DNA of 64,000 nucleotides from Topomyia yanbarensis. Its lineage: Eukaryota; Arthropoda; Insecta; Diptera; Culicidae. Every line of letters begins with the position of its first letter. The stretch's first letter is position 1. The notes under the pieces were generated by a model that worked only from the letters and a program-made list of their open reading frames with translations, was not told the origin of the DNA and ran no database searches. The DNA lies in assembly GCF_030247195.1 (NCBI RefSeq), contig NC_080672.1, forward strand, positions 30,325,906-30,389,905, given 5' to 3'. The translations under genes were made by a program, and so were the position numbers. This document shows, in pieces, positions 1 to 12,121 of the stretch.

Positions 1-156
1 GCGGTTAGATTGGAAGTGAGAGGAGAAAGAGAGGTATGTAGTGTGAGTTGTGGGCTTGAAATGATTCAAATTAAAGACATTGCTAAAATTCAAGTAGATT
101 CAACTGTTTAATTAAAGCTATTTTTACTATAACTTCAACCTCCAAAAATATACATA

Positions 157-396
157 TTGATTGGGTTATAGCGAATTTTGTGGAACCGAAAGTTTCCATC
201 TTGGATTTCACAATGGCGCTAAAAATCAATTTTTGGAACCTACTCGTCAAGACCATTTCGAAGATACTCTTATAGATTGGGTTATAGAGAATTTCGCTAA
301 ACCGGAAGTGGCCATCTTGGATTACAAAAAGGGCGTCAAACATAAATTTCTGACACCTACTCGTCAAGTCCATTCCGAAAATACCTATATTGTTGA
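157..396. repeat. Two-copy tandem repeat, unit about 120 bp
   Basis: The string attgggttatag recurs at 157 and 277. Both units continue with a block like ccatcttggatt and then cctactcgtcaag. The copies differ at many positions, so the duplication is old. Open frames across it follow from the repeat and resemble no known protein. Confidence 0.75.
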
Positions 397-511
397 GATG
401 CGGGCCATAAGCAGTCTTCCATACTCGTCTCTTGTATCTTCCCGAAAATCTTCTAAGTCTTTTGTATTCAAAAGGAATCTGAGAATATTTTTTGCAAAAA
501 CCGCGGTGCGT

Positions 512-536
512 ATCGCCCGCGTAAAAAAACCTGGGT
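512..536. repeat. Solo end of a MITE family also found at 24848-24994
   Basis: The segment cgcgtaaaaaaacctgggtgta matches the right terminus of the MITE at 24848-24994 (gcgtaaaaaaacctgagtgta). No matching left end is visible upstream, so this is a truncated copy. Confidence 0.5.
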
Positions 537-559
537 GTACATCAAAAAATTAAATACGG

Positions 560-1860
560 ACATCAAAATTAAACATACGCTTTGGAGCACGATAGGTCAG
601 CCGTTTGGGGCACTATAGGTCGCTACTATAATACAAAGTTGAATTATTTTGCAGGGAAAATGGTACAAAATTTTGCACAGAAACGCCACAATGAAGTGCA
701 GGGGACGTAAAGAACACAATTGCAGCAGTTTCAGATGGCGCAAGCTTCCAAACAATTCAAGGTTCTTGATCCCGCTCTATGTACTCTTCTTTAAACTCTT
801 GAATACCCATTGTTGTAACGAGAGGAAATTGTAACTTGGAAATAAATAATAAAAATTATACTCAACATAAATAATCCGCCTTTCTTTCTTGTAACAGAGA
901 ACATGTTTTTAGGATTTTTAGTTTCTATTGTCGTAGATTAAGAATTGTTTTCATTATTCAGTTTTAGTGAATATATCAAGTAAGCAGATTTAATACATTT
1001 ATGTAATCGCTTTTTAAACCCCTCCTGGAACAAAATCCTAGCTCTCTGCCTGGCTTACAATTTCAGCTACAACATTCTTTTCTTCCATGTGAATCAGATC
1101 GTAGCTAAAAATTACGCATCAGCTTACATTCAAATTCGGAAGGTCTCCGACGAGCTGGGACATTTTCTCCAATTTGCAACATGGTTCCGAACTCTAAGGG
1201 TTTACCATGTCTCTTGAGCTTTGGTGTCTCACTGTTGATTGGATTCGAAAACTTCGACTGATTTACCAATGATGAATTGTTTTTTGGCAATAGTTCACTG
1301 TTTTTACCTATCATCAGCGTAGAAGTCAACTCACCGAATTAATTCCTTGGGGACATATACTTCGGCATACTTGTTTTGTTTGACCTTCCCGTGTCACTAC
1401 TACTATCAATTGCCATGTTGGATTACACGACTATGTGACACGCTCACCCGATACCAACATCAAACGGACTAAAAGTCGAAGAATAGGAAAGATCTTATTC
1501 CTTCAACATCCAATATTCGAAGGCGTTCCAACAATTGTGTGACGCTCTGTAGGTAAGCTGTATTAAAATTGCTTGTTATGCTTCTTCTACGTGACCTGTA
1601 ATGACTACAATGGGCAAGAAAAACGCAGGGTTTAATAAAACGGAGAAAACAAATCTCCAACAAAGTTTTTTCGGTGTGCCATTTCCAAATACTTTGATCA
1701 AGATATCAATGCTGAGTATACATTTGTAGTAAAAATATATGTCAAATCTAACTACTAGGTGAATGAATCATTGATATGTAAATTTCAAAAGTACATAGAG
1801 ACTGGTTTTGTCCAAGAATATTGTTTAATTTTTTTTATAGCGAGATTTTTCTTTTTGCCC
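560..1860. other. No recognisable gene
   Basis: This is AT-rich DNA with only short open frames that carry no recognisable domain. I see no splice-bounded exon, tRNA or complete transposon in it. Confidence 0.5.
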
Positions 1861-1861
1861 A

Positions 1862-1887
1862 ATTTTTCACAGTTCTGGACCACTATG
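1862..1887 (-). repeat. Solo terminus resembling the 60.5-kb Transib-like element
   Basis: Read on the minus strand, the sequence starting at 1887 is CATAGTGGTCCAGAA, identical over 15 bases to the left terminus of the element at 60556-62808. No partner end is visible upstream, so this is probably a truncated or decayed copy. A short tandem of cctatagggt lies just downstream, at about 1900-1922. Confidence 0.45.
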
Positions 1888-2394
1888 CGGCGGGGTATTG
1901 TCCTATAGGGTCCTATAGGGTAACAGAATCGATACCGATTGTTGTTTACTGGACCAGTATCTACGAGGTGGTGCCGTTTGTCATAATTTGCTACGACTAG
2001 CAGGCAATCTAGTCGGTAATTTATGTTGAGGTTGAAAATGAATCTAGTTAACTATGGTTCTGAATCTGAATTTCTGATAAGGATTTTTCACTTTGAGGGA
2101 AAAATAGGAAACCATTTGGAAATAGTTTTTTCTGTTGTAATTGTTTTTGTGTAACTTCCACAGATTATTGTTAATGGACGTCTTGTGCGAATACCACAAG
2201 TTTCGTTAAACGTCGTTTAAAGAAATTCGCTTGATTTTAATAATGATAGTAATTTCTAGGAGCAATAAACTTAGCTGCTTCTTTGATGACTTCGAGGTAA
2301 GTTGTTATTTATTTTAGGACCATTTATTTATTAATTTATTCTAGATGTATTTTTGTTGCCAGTTTGATAAACATTTTAGTAAATATTTGTCCTA

Positions 2395-3172
2395 CACCGA
2401 GGAAAAATAACTATTGAAATCTATAAGAATCGCTTATGACTTTGCGCCACAAGTATCTCATATGAAAATTATAAGTTTGTCTTATGGTTTAACGAAGAAA
2501 ATGGCCATCAAATCACTTACGGATTTCATAAGAAATACTTATGAAATTCCTGGGACATTCTTATGACCTTCATGCGAATATGATTATATTAATCATCGCA
2601 TTAAAATATAAATTTAAAAGAGAATTATTATGAGATTCGCGTATGTGATATATGCACCTGATTGAAAAAATAAATAAGAAAACATTTTTTATTCATTTCT
2701 ACACATGTATTTTCTAAAATTAGATGAAAATAAATATAACCACACTTATATTTAAAAGGCCGCAGATAAAAAAATCACCTGTTATGATGCTAGGTGTTTC
2801 CTAGAAATTGGCTAAACACCTACGGTTGAAACTTCTGCTATTTCACTACATTGAAGAGATGCTGAAAAATAATAACATAAATAATTGAAGCAATAATCAA
2901 TAAACAAAAAATAACTTACATTTATTTGCTACTAATTGGAAGCAGAGCACCAGACTAAAACTAAATCCAACAATGTTGTCACTTGTCTGGACTTATGGCA
3001 TTTTCACAATAACATTTTTATAATAATCTTAAGACACGTGTATGAATTCTATAAGGCGAACTTATGAAATTCATATACATGCTTATGTAATGCATAAGCG
3101 TGTAATGGAATCAAAATTGTACAGGTTCATAAGTCGAGACTTATGAAATTCTTAAGTACTTTTTCCTCGGTG
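2395..3172. mobile_element. 778-bp MITE with CACCGAGGAAAAA termini and TA target duplication
   Basis: The left end reads ta|caccgaggaaaaa and the right end reads tttttcctcggtg|ta, giving inverted repeats of at least 13 bp flanked by TA (2393-2394 and 3173-3174). TA duplication suggests Tc1/mariner-type mobilisation. There is no transposase frame, so the element is non-autonomous. The interior repeatedly carries cttatg and cttatgaaattc in both orientations (for example near 2540, 3060 and 3130), a subterminal-repeat pattern common in MITEs. Confidence 0.85.
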
Positions 3173-3239
3173 TAGTCCAAACAATAAGAATGCATTGTCA
3201 ATCAACTGTTTTGAATGTTTTGATCGTAAAGCGTATGCG

Positions 3240-3900
3240 AAAATTTTCTCCGGTAAAATTAAATTGCCTCCAAGCGACTTGGTAACCAGCGTGACTTGGT
3301 GATAAGCCGACGCTGGTTCCACCACCGCCGTGTGTCGCCAGTTTGACGCGGGTACATATTTTTGTCTGCTCGTCCGCGTTTTGACATAACACCGGAAGCG
3401 AGCACGCCGGCAGCCGGGACAATGATGACGGACGGAAAGGATGTTTTTTTCTTCTTCCGAAACTTTTCGAAGATTTTCCAGGAACCGAAAGATTGTACGA
3501 ATGTTGACGTGGCGAAAACGATGTTTGTTTGGTGCTGCGGTACTCCAGGCGGGTAAGTCAAGAGCTAGCTGTGATGGGTTTCTCTGCTGCCACGAGCGAG
3601 TAGCGGAAATGGTGGATGGAAAATTGACGAGATATCTTTCGCCGAATCAAGATTGTTTGCGGAAACTTGAAGTGTTGATTTGGGTTTTTTTGCCGCATGT
3701 GCAAATAATTGAATGACAGTTCAAACGGACTTGTTGTTGGATTTTTCGAAGGAATCCCAATCATCTGCTGACTAAAAATTACGTTCGATCGATACCATGC
3801 GGCTGTTTGTGACTGCAATTGTCCTGTACGCTGTGAATAGACCGGTCGAAACGGAAGGTCAAAACCACGCACCGACTCGGACAAAATGCGCTCGTGTACA
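3240..3900 (+). other. GC-richer island with a possible first coding exon (3421-3552)
   Basis: This stretch is visibly less AT-rich than its surroundings and matches no repeat elsewhere in the window. On the plus strand an ATGATG at 3421 opens a 44-codon frame. That frame runs to a canonical-looking donor (GGCGG|GTAAGTC), where it meets an in-frame TAA inside the GTAAGT. The predicted peptide is unrecognised, and its run of phenylalanines argues against a real protein. Open frames on the other strand are equally long. It could be a host 5' exon or just an unmasked island. Confidence 0.2.
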
Positions 3901-6900
3901 ACTGACTAATTAATTATCGATTCTCTAAAAATCAAACCAGGTTAATGGGAACCAGACCGCGTAAAACTTTATTCCTGCCCGTCACGCTCTATTTGACCTT
4001 GTCTCTACTGAAATTCGTGTGCCAGGGCGGAAGGTTCGAAAACCGAGCAAATATAATTGGCTGCTCTGTGCCCGACAGCTAACAAAGTCTGATTTTGCTT
4101 TATTATTTAACTTTATCGTTTCTCGTCCGCTTCCCGCAACTGACTTGTCGATTTTCTACCACCACCAGGACTGGAGTGCACAGCCAGGGAAAGTTGCTTG
4201 CGATGTCTCGAAAATGATAATGATTTTTTTTTTCCATCAATGGCCACATACTTCTAAGTTCTGCTTTGGGTCACATCGAGCTAGATGCACATCAAGCATC
4301 GGGATTCGACGTGAAAGCAAAGAAAAATAGACAAGTGAAGGAAAAAAGTAGTGCTATAAAGCAGTATTTTCATGATTTATCGAAAAGTTAAAATAGCTCG
4401 ATTATCTTTTGGCACGCTATCATATGCGGATGGAGGGGGGGGGGGGGGGGAGAATTGTGTTTCTCCCAATCCCTTTTTCGCATGCTGAATTTTCATTGCT
4501 ATAGAGTGGAAAGTCAAAACGGTTGGCCTTCACGTTGGCGGATGTCGTTTATTTTCGCGTGCGAGAAACATTTTCCAAAAATTAAATATTGCCCATTATC
4601 GGTGATTATTTTCCGTTTAGCAGCAGGCAGCTATTTTGGGAGCAGCGGGTGATTCCTGGATGCTATTTTGGGTGGCGTGATTTATGTGTTTGCAGACATG
4701 CTTATTTTTAATTTTGTTATGAAATAAAAAATACACGCGAAAATGGTGTTTGTAAGTGTCAAGCCTCAATTTTTGTAATGATTTATTTAGTGACTTTTGT
4801 AATGTAAGGTGGTGAACCCGAGGATATGTGCGCTTCGACCCACAGATGATTTTAAACAAATGTTTGTGCGTTTCGTCAATAACGACCTTTAGCAGTTTGG
4901 CTGAATTTTTGTTTTCAGGCAGAGGTGTGCGTTCAACACTGTTCTGGAATCTAGGATGGCGACGTTCAGATCAGAAAGTTTCTCTCTCGAGGACACATCA
5001 TGTCACATCCAAAGAATATTACACTCATACTCTTGGAAGACGCCCACTTACATGTTCTGTAACTAGACTATAAACTACGGCAATCTATGCGCGAAAGGAA
5101 TATTCAGCTACTACAGCCACCACCACAAAACAGCCTTCGATATCTGACAAATATTATTTACTGGAAAAACAATATTTCACAGTATCCCCAAGCTAAATGC
5201 TTGCACACCTGGAAAAGTAACAAACAAAAAGGAAAATTATACCAGAATCGCTCAGAAACAAAAAAGCGTCAAACATCCCATAGTGAAAACTAAAGATGCT
5301 CTAGCGACGACGACACACGAGCGAGGCAGTAGACAAACGAATCGTTTCTTAATTTTTATTAAACATTTCAATCACAATTCCAACGACGTTATTGTTATTG
5401 AGTTATTGTATGAAATTCATAGTTTTAGATAGGACGCTAGCTATTCCTTATTTATGCGGTTTGTGACATATTCTAACCGATCGGTTAGAGCTCGTCAAAA
5501 ACCGCACAGAATAAGGTTGGATGATTAGCTAGCGTTCGATGCACGAATCAGAAGTTTTTGGAAAATAAACTAAACATCTGATGAAATATTTATATTTTTT
5601 ATTGCAGGTAAACTACCCGAACGGTTTATGATATTACGAAGTATTTATTGCAGATCCTGATGACCAGCACGAAGCCAGACTTTGAGTGATAAAACTGTTA
5701 TTTGTGAGTATCGTTTGGTGTTGACAGTCGTATAACTAAATGATCCCGATTTTTTAACAAGCGATTATTCCGTACCAAAAACGTGTCTACTATTATTCAC
5801 AGATGTGATCTCTGCTCTGCGAGTATCGAACGTCATGATTTTGTAACTAGATATTAGGCCCGTGCACCTTTAGCGGATGTTAAAGTTTTAAAAGGGACAA
5901 TTACCTTAAGTACGAGAATTCACGCAGACCGTTCTTGGTGCCGCCAAAGCAGTTAATTTTAGTTTATTAAAATGAATTGATTATTTCGGAATCTCATTCT
6001 CAATTCTGAATCATTTATTTAAATTGTTAAATGTAATATAGTATTGAGTCATAACAAGTAAATATTTCTTAGAGTCTAGGGCTGTGGCCCTTTCCCTCTT
6101 ATATATCCTTTACTATGAGTTGAGTTGAGTTTTCTATGAAAGATAAAAAATACATCCACACTATTTAGAAATTCAAAATGCCAATCAACAAAGCGTATAA
6201 TTCCAAGAAACATTTGCATACATGTCTGAGCATAAATTTGATACTCTGTTTGGGCGATCCAATGGTAATAATCCCGCGACGTTTGGATGAAAACACTACA
6301 CACTAGAACGACCCACCCTTGAACCATTTACATTACTCATGGTATTTCAGTCTAATTTACAATCCTCGAACATTCGCAAATGACCAACCATGGTTGAATA
6401 TTTCATGACCATCGCTGCAGCAATAGAAAGAAACGACCACTTCAGCAAACCGCTCGTTAAGTGCAAGTAAGTGGCCAGGGAGAGAGAGAGATAGATTATG
6501 TCGGACGAAAAGTTCCGCATCCTGCATTTAATTTTCGAACACTGCTGGGCCCCTGTTCTGGAGTGCGCGGCGAGACACAGCAAACCCAGCTGGAACGGAA
6601 CAAAGACCAAAAATTATATCCCTCGAATGATTCCTTAATTTAGGACCACTTGAGCGGAGAAAACGAACCATAGACTAAGGATCGTTGAGCCAGCGAAAGC
6701 GCAGATAATTATAGTGAAAAAAGGGGCGCGCATTTGGTATTCAGTTCGACCGGGTGACAACGACAACGACGACGGCGTGCCCCGTGAAGTGGCTACCCAT
6801 TTCCAAGTCTGTGCTGTGGTACTTTAACCAAAATACAACGGCAAAGACGTATTTTAAACTGACAACCGGATCCCCTTCGGTGCCGTGCATTCAACAATCC

Positions 6901-7949
6901 GTAGGTCCGTTCCGTTTTGAATGCGGAAAACCCGTGTCGCTGCAGATGTTTTTCACCAAAAACCTGTCAAATACTATCTCTGTTAATTGCTTGTCAAAGG
7001 CTCTGTATTATGGCCATAGGCGTGCGTCCCCCTTTCCATTAGGAGGGGCTAACCATTATTGTTAGGGGATCCGATTCTTACATGACACGGATTTTTTTAT
7101 TAGTTTGACACGTTTATTTCCCTTCCGCAAAATCTTGTTCATGCCGCTTGTTACTGCATGTGGGGAACCTTTTTCTTGGCGGTGAAGTATTAGGAAGCTA
7201 TATTTCAATTTGGAGGTCAGTCAGTTAGCCTTCCCCCGCATGACCGTACAAGTTTATGCCGTTATCAATGCTGTTTTCTTGATGTTCACGATCGGATGTT
7301 CTTGCTTGTTACTTGTTCTGATGGGTCAGGTATTGTTCGTTTCGATTATAAAGAGTTTCCGCATCTTTTTTCGGGATATAAAAAATCCAACCATATGTGC
7401 GGTATAGCGAATAGAACCCAGGTGAGTTGCATACAATGAAATCGACTTACCAACTACTTTATGTCCGTCCAAATATTATATTCCACCAAAAGCATTGATA
7501 ACTCAGATAAATTGAAGAACATTGCTTTTCATAATACATAGAGCGAAAATTTCGCTGCATTTAACCGAACGAAGTCAATTTCCGAACATCATCACATAAC
7601 ATGTATTACAAACCTTATTATCTATCTGAACTCACTTACATTAATTTGATCCATCGATTGGCCATCAACAATATAAAAAATAAAACAAGGATATTTGCAA
7701 TTTTTTTTCTGTTCTTGTTCTTTTAGTTCATTAGTTTGCTTTTGTTGTACTTCTATTTGTTTGCTTTCTACTACTCGTGTAGACCATAGATAATATCAGA
7801 AAATTTACACGCTTCTACTTGATCTCTTTACATCTTTTTGTTTTAATTCGGCATGTTATTTTGCCTCTTTAACTGTGTCTTATATTAGACTCATACTAAC
7901 ATTCACTAACACAATCAATTACATATTTTCTCATATGCACCCACAATCT
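3901..7949. other. Mostly single-copy-looking DNA without a recognisable gene
   Basis: It holds a G16 homopolymer (4435-4450), a 101-bp hairpin (5434-5534) and a (GA)n run near 6479. A GC-richer patch at 6720-7065 contains an open frame of about 100 codons with an initiator-like TCAGTT upstream. None of the open frames shows a domain I recognise. The DNA at 7120-7900 is AT-rich and featureless. Confidence 0.4.
5434..5534. repeat. 101-bp MITE-like hairpin
   Basis: The left arm cgctagctattccttattt...gcggttt is mirrored by the right arm ending gattagctagcg. The centre holds the perfect palindrome taaccgatcggtta at 5474-5487. No clear target duplication is seen. Confidence 0.6.
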
Positions 7950-8345
7950 CTCTTATTCAAAACGTACAAACGCTCTTGGCTTTCGCAATAACACAAACCT
8001 GTTCACAAACGTGAACGTGCAATTGCAATCATCCACATAAGCTTACGCCCGCGATCTCGCTACTCCGGTAATTAATGCTGATTTCGGTTTTAAACCAGAG
8101 TCGCTTTAGGTTCTCTCTAATGTTTACTTAATCCATACAAATGTGACAGCTGCAAGCGAACCTAGAGAGACTCGATTCCAAAAACAAAATAGACATAGGT
8201 GAACGTTTCAGCATTTACAAATTTACAAACACTGTCTCACGCATTAATTCACCATTTGAGCGATCATGAAGCGGTCCTAGCAGACTATCCTCATGCTTTT
8301 AGTTGGACCAGTCTGGAAAAATGACGCTCATATTCACTAGCCAAC
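7950..8345 (+). repeat. Single copy of the repeat module arrayed at 55.6-57.1 kb
   Basis: Landmarks shared in order with the array are: caattgcaatcatccaca, cgcccgcgatctcgc, caaacactgtctcacgcatta, gcgatcatgaagcggtc, and tgacgctcatattcacta followed by acgtgttccatg. The copy is interrupted by unrelated sequence at about 8100-8200. It ends directly before a LINE reverse transcriptase fragment at 8380, so it could be a retroelement 5' module, although the array at 55.6 kb has no adjoining LINE. Confidence 0.6.
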
Positions 8346-8379
8346 GTGTTCCATGAGGACATGACAGATACGGGACGGG

Positions 8380-9040
8380 ATGTGGGGAAACTTATTTTCT
8401 TCTGAACCACACTCGTACGCCGATGACCGCAAAATATTCAAGCGTATCAAGACTTTGACAGACGCAGATTTCCTGCTGAAACAATTCAAAGGCTTTAGTG
8501 AGTGGTGTATCGACAATTGCATGATTCTAAATCCCGCAAAATGTTCTGAAATCATCGAGGAATTCATCTTCTGTGCTGCCAAATTATTCACAAATCAAAA
8601 AACTCTGTGCTGTTCCTTAATCCGGTCAGTTCTAGAGTATTACTCGACGATCTGTAGCCCTGGAGGGTTGCGACCGAATTGAAGGTATGCAATGCAAATC
8701 TACCCGATTCGATCTGAGACAGCTACCCTGGCGGGATCGTTTTCGGCTACCTAGCTACCAGAAACACTGTTAACTAATTCAACTCTACTCTCTGTTGTCA
8801 ACGCGCAACAATTGTCCAGCCTTGATCGAAAGAGTAAACGTACAAGCTAGAGCTGGTGTGTTGCACAATTCTGCAATATTCTTCTGAGAGTACCTCTTCG
8901 GCGGTTCAACCACGCCGCGAAAGCGGCCATCACGGGATTACAACGAATTTACAATCGTGTGATACACCTGTTTGACTTCCATTTGTCTAGTAATGTGGTA
9001 AGCACAAGTGATTTATGGTGTTTTTTTAAAGATTTATTAG
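8380..9040 (+). pseudogene. 3' fragment of a CR1/Jockey-type LINE reverse transcriptase
   Basis: The translation begins with the catalytic SYADD box, followed by DADFLLKQFKGFSEWC and NPAKCSEI, which align with the thumb-proximal region of the LINE at 16.2 kb. About 80 codons are then missing and the frame resumes at CSLIRSVLEY and LPWRDRFRLPSY. Those match the C-terminal region of the same LINE (LVR.TLEY, LPWRNRFQLPSY). Several stops follow. It is a dead relic of a family closely related to the copies at 16.2, 24.0 and 29.7 kb. Confidence 0.75.
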
Positions 9041-9424
9041 ATTAGGACATCATTATCTAATCACGCCATTAGGGTGCTAGGTTGTGCAAACGTGCCTCTA
9101 TATTTAGAGTGATACTGGTGTTAACGTGGCCGAATTCGTAGGTGTTCTGCATGTTGTTCAGCGAAACAAAAGGCTTTGCTTCAACATATTCGACATACAA
9201 TACCTAACGTAATGAAATTGCAGAGTGTACATTTCTACCAGGATTAGATTTATCTGCAGCAGAGTGATTCTACATAAGTCTTTTTTTCAAACTAGCAAAA
9301 AACTTTAAAAAATTAATTAAATCGTGAAATCTGTATTTTCGTTCGAAAGCACATTCCTTGGTATTTAATGTTTGTAAACAATTTCTTTTAAATAGTGATA
9401 ACAGCAGCGCGTGAGGTGGTCCAT

Positions 9425-9975
9425 TCGAGTGGTTCAATTTTTTAAGACGCGCTCAAACATTTCAAGTGGTATCTGGCTAATTACTCGAGTAATGTTGGCT
9501 TCCAATGCTTCAATCGTTGCAGGCTTATCCACATAGACTTTTGACTTCACATAGCCTCATAGAAACAAGTCTATACGTGTGATGTCGCCCGAGCTAGGCG
9601 GCAAACTGCGAACCAAATTTCTCACGCAATCATTACACTGTTGCATTACTTGTGCGGCACGTAGCCTCATATTATTGGAACCAAATGTTGTCAAGATTAC
9701 TGGCTTCAAGTTCGGGCAGTAACTAGTCTGTTAACATGCTTTTAAACCAACCGTAAAATACGCCATGTGGTTGCATACGACAAGCCAAATTGTTGACAAC
9801 GGTGTCAAATCGATTCTTCGCTATCATCGCGTGCACCACCGCTATGTTTTCTTTGCTGCATACTAGTGGTCGATTTGTTCGCTTATCATTCAATATCGTG
9901 AACTGTGACTCCAACTTTTTGATTGAATGGTGCATAGTGGAAGTCCACTTGGCCGTCTATGTCGGAGTGTTTCGT
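9425..9975 (-). pseudogene. Decayed IS630/Tc1/mariner-type transposase
   Basis: In minus-strand reading order the relic contains a helix-turn-helix-side segment (KKLESQFTILNDKRTNRP, SKENIAVVHAM). It then has a WFQ...TSNAT box that in the family carries a catalytic Asp, here replaced by Tyr after a stop. Next comes LPPSSGDITRIDLFL-stop-GYVKSKVY, corresponding to the conserved DLTPLDFFLWGYVKSKVY-type segment with the Trp codon changed to TGA, then DKPATIEALEANITRVI near the C-terminus. Much of the central catalytic region is missing. Multiple stops and the lost Asp make it inactive. No terminal inverted repeats were identified. Confidence 0.75.
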
Positions 9976-11467
9976 GCAAAGCGTTAACATTCCGAACAAA
10001 GCGTTAATTTTCGTAATACCGTTGAACAATTTAAGGACGGTGAACCGATTGTATGTCAATCCATTATGAAATGGCAAACAACACTGAACAAAACCAACGG
10101 GACAGGCTATTGTTAGCATACGTTAATTACTAAAAAATGCCGCGTTAAAAAAACCTTGAATTGAATCACCCTGTAATTGCTCCACTTCCCGAATAGCTGG
10201 TCCTAAAAGACATACAGAACAATCAAAAGCAGCACAGTTCACCAGTGGAGAAGAAAGGTTTCGCAGTGTCATCGCTATATCACTGTCGATATAGTAGGTC
10301 GGCGCAGTTTTATTTTTCAAAGTAAATAAAGTGACTTGATAGTCACGCAACGGACGACATTAGCTTCCTTTCTTAGTGAGATGAGAAGGTAGACTGAATA
10401 AGTTTTTATTCCTTTCGTTAATTTGACACGGCTTTATACGTGAGCTTGACGGAAGCATGACACTTGTGCATACTGAAAAGTTGTATAATGAGCCGTAGAC
10501 TTCACTCATTTCTCTCTCATTGTCGTACACTTGCATGCCATCATTGTTGATGTTGGCTATGTGCTTGAGATCAGATGTTTTTCGTGCTTCTTGCATATAC
10601 GCTTCACAAGTGTGAATCTACCGTATTTGGCATTATCTTCCTTGCTAATGACAAAGGCTTTTGATTTGGAGGTATTATATGCACCTTTTTTTGTTGTCGA
10701 TGTTGTCTGAACAGCAACCACGAATCGTGATTCAGATGATTGTGTCGGAAATCTTGTGTTGTGTTTGATTTCGGTAAGGGAGCATGGGGCTAGTTGACGG
10801 AGTCCTTTTGAAAATCTTGGGTTATGTATGGTGAGTTTTAATCTATTACACGAATTATTATATTTTTTGATAGTGCCTAGAAAGAGCTTTCAGCATTTGA
10901 CAAGATATTAAGATATTACAACAAATCATCAAACAAACGTTGTTTTTAATATTTTTTTATAAAATATGTGGTAAGTTGGCGGTAACGCGGGGCAAGTAAA
11001 TTTTCATATTTTTTTCAGAAATTCACTCCAATTAAGAGAATCCTTATCAGGTTATCTCGTCAATTTATGGGCATTTACTTCAGTCAATCTTCTGAAGAAT
11101 TTGGTAAATTTGCTTTCGAATATGGAGACCGAATCGAAGTCAAAATGTCGGAGTATTGACACTGAAAGCGTCGATTAATATACGTTTGTATTGAAAATAC
11201 ATTGAGCACGTTTCCTAACGACTCTGGTGTACCGCATATTTACTCAATAAATAATATTTACGAAAATTAACTGGATTTCCGCGTCACATATAAATGAGGA
11301 CAATGCATTGAACACTTCGATTAAATGCAGAGATTTTCCCAACAGTTTTCCGTTTTATGTAACGTTTTCTATTGTACACTGTCTATCTACATCAAAACGG
11401 TAAAAATGAAATAGCGCATGATTTTTTGTAATGACAAACATAACTTACAGGAAATAATCTGCCCTTG
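9976..11467. other. No recognisable gene
   Basis: Two minus-strand open frames of about 75 codons (10123-10350 and 10360-10596) have ordinary composition but no domain I recognise. At 10780-11010 there is a ggggctagttgacgg / taagttggcggtaacgcggggcaagta motif pair that looks like part of a mosquito repeat, with no clear boundaries. Confidence 0.4.
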
Positions 11468-11470
11468 TTA

Positions 11471-11717
11471 GGGACCATTCATAAATCATGTAGCGCAAAA
11501 ATTGCCCAGGCTCCCCATGTAACAAATTGTAACAAATTTCTTTATAATGCCGCCCCCTACTACGTAACCAATTCTTTGAAAAATTATTTTTCTTCAGTTA
11601 AAAAAGCTAGATCATTACGTAACGTTCTAGCTTACTCTGCTTCAATTTATGTCACAATATGTCACAATTTGTTACGTCCTTACCCCTAAGAACGATACAA
11701 AAATTATGAATGATCCC
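11471..11717. mobile_element. 247-bp PIF/Harbinger-type MITE with TTA target duplication
   Basis: The left end is tta|gggaccattcataaat and the right end is attatgaatgatccc|tta. The inverted repeats start GGGAYCATTCATAA and are flanked by TTA (11468-11470 and 11718-11720), the TWA duplication typical of PIF/Harbinger. The interior holds attacgtaacg and repeated tgtcacaat motifs and no transposase. This type of end is common among insect MITEs. Confidence 0.85.
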
Positions 11718-11889
11718 TTAGGAGCAAAGCATTGTGTTTTATACTGCCAGGTGATATATCAGGAATCAGGAATCAGTAGCATCTGGCTCAAATGGCATGT
11801 TCCCCATGTTGATCGCAGATTTGTGCCTTGCCAAGAATCGTCTTTTCATCATTCTCCTGATGGGAAGGATTGGGGAAGTGGTAAGGTTA

Positions 11890-12121
11890 GGGGTAAGGAA
11901 AACAACGACACAAAACAATTAAAACAGAGCATTCTGCACCCCCGGAGTGATGCTGAACGATCTGCAGGTGCTACAACAGCAGGAATAAAACTTCCAACCC
12001 CCGGAGGGATTTAGAACCTCTACTCAAACAGTGAGCGGATATATCACCCCCGAGGGGATATTGAGATAACAGAACGACAACACCCCCGAAGAGATATTAT
12101 CATTCAAATACGGCTAAAAAA
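11890..12121 (-). other. 3' UTR-like tail of the LOA-type LINE with four GC hairpin motifs
   Basis: Downstream (minus strand) of the last LINE codon, four copies of a CCCCCGR-type quasi-palindrome occur at 11937-11950, 11997-12010, 12045-12060 and 12081-12096. They share the plus-strand core acccccgragkgat. They are spaced 36-60 bp apart and probably belong to the element's 3' UTR. Confidence 0.5.

Noticed and set aside
4435..4450. G16 homopolymer as a quadruplex element
   Set aside because: A bare homopolymer near no gene; length may be a sequencing artefact.
6722..7065. A promoter (TCAGTT initiator) and a 103-codon gene
   Set aside because: A single initiator-like hexamer is weak evidence and the predicted peptide is unrecognised.
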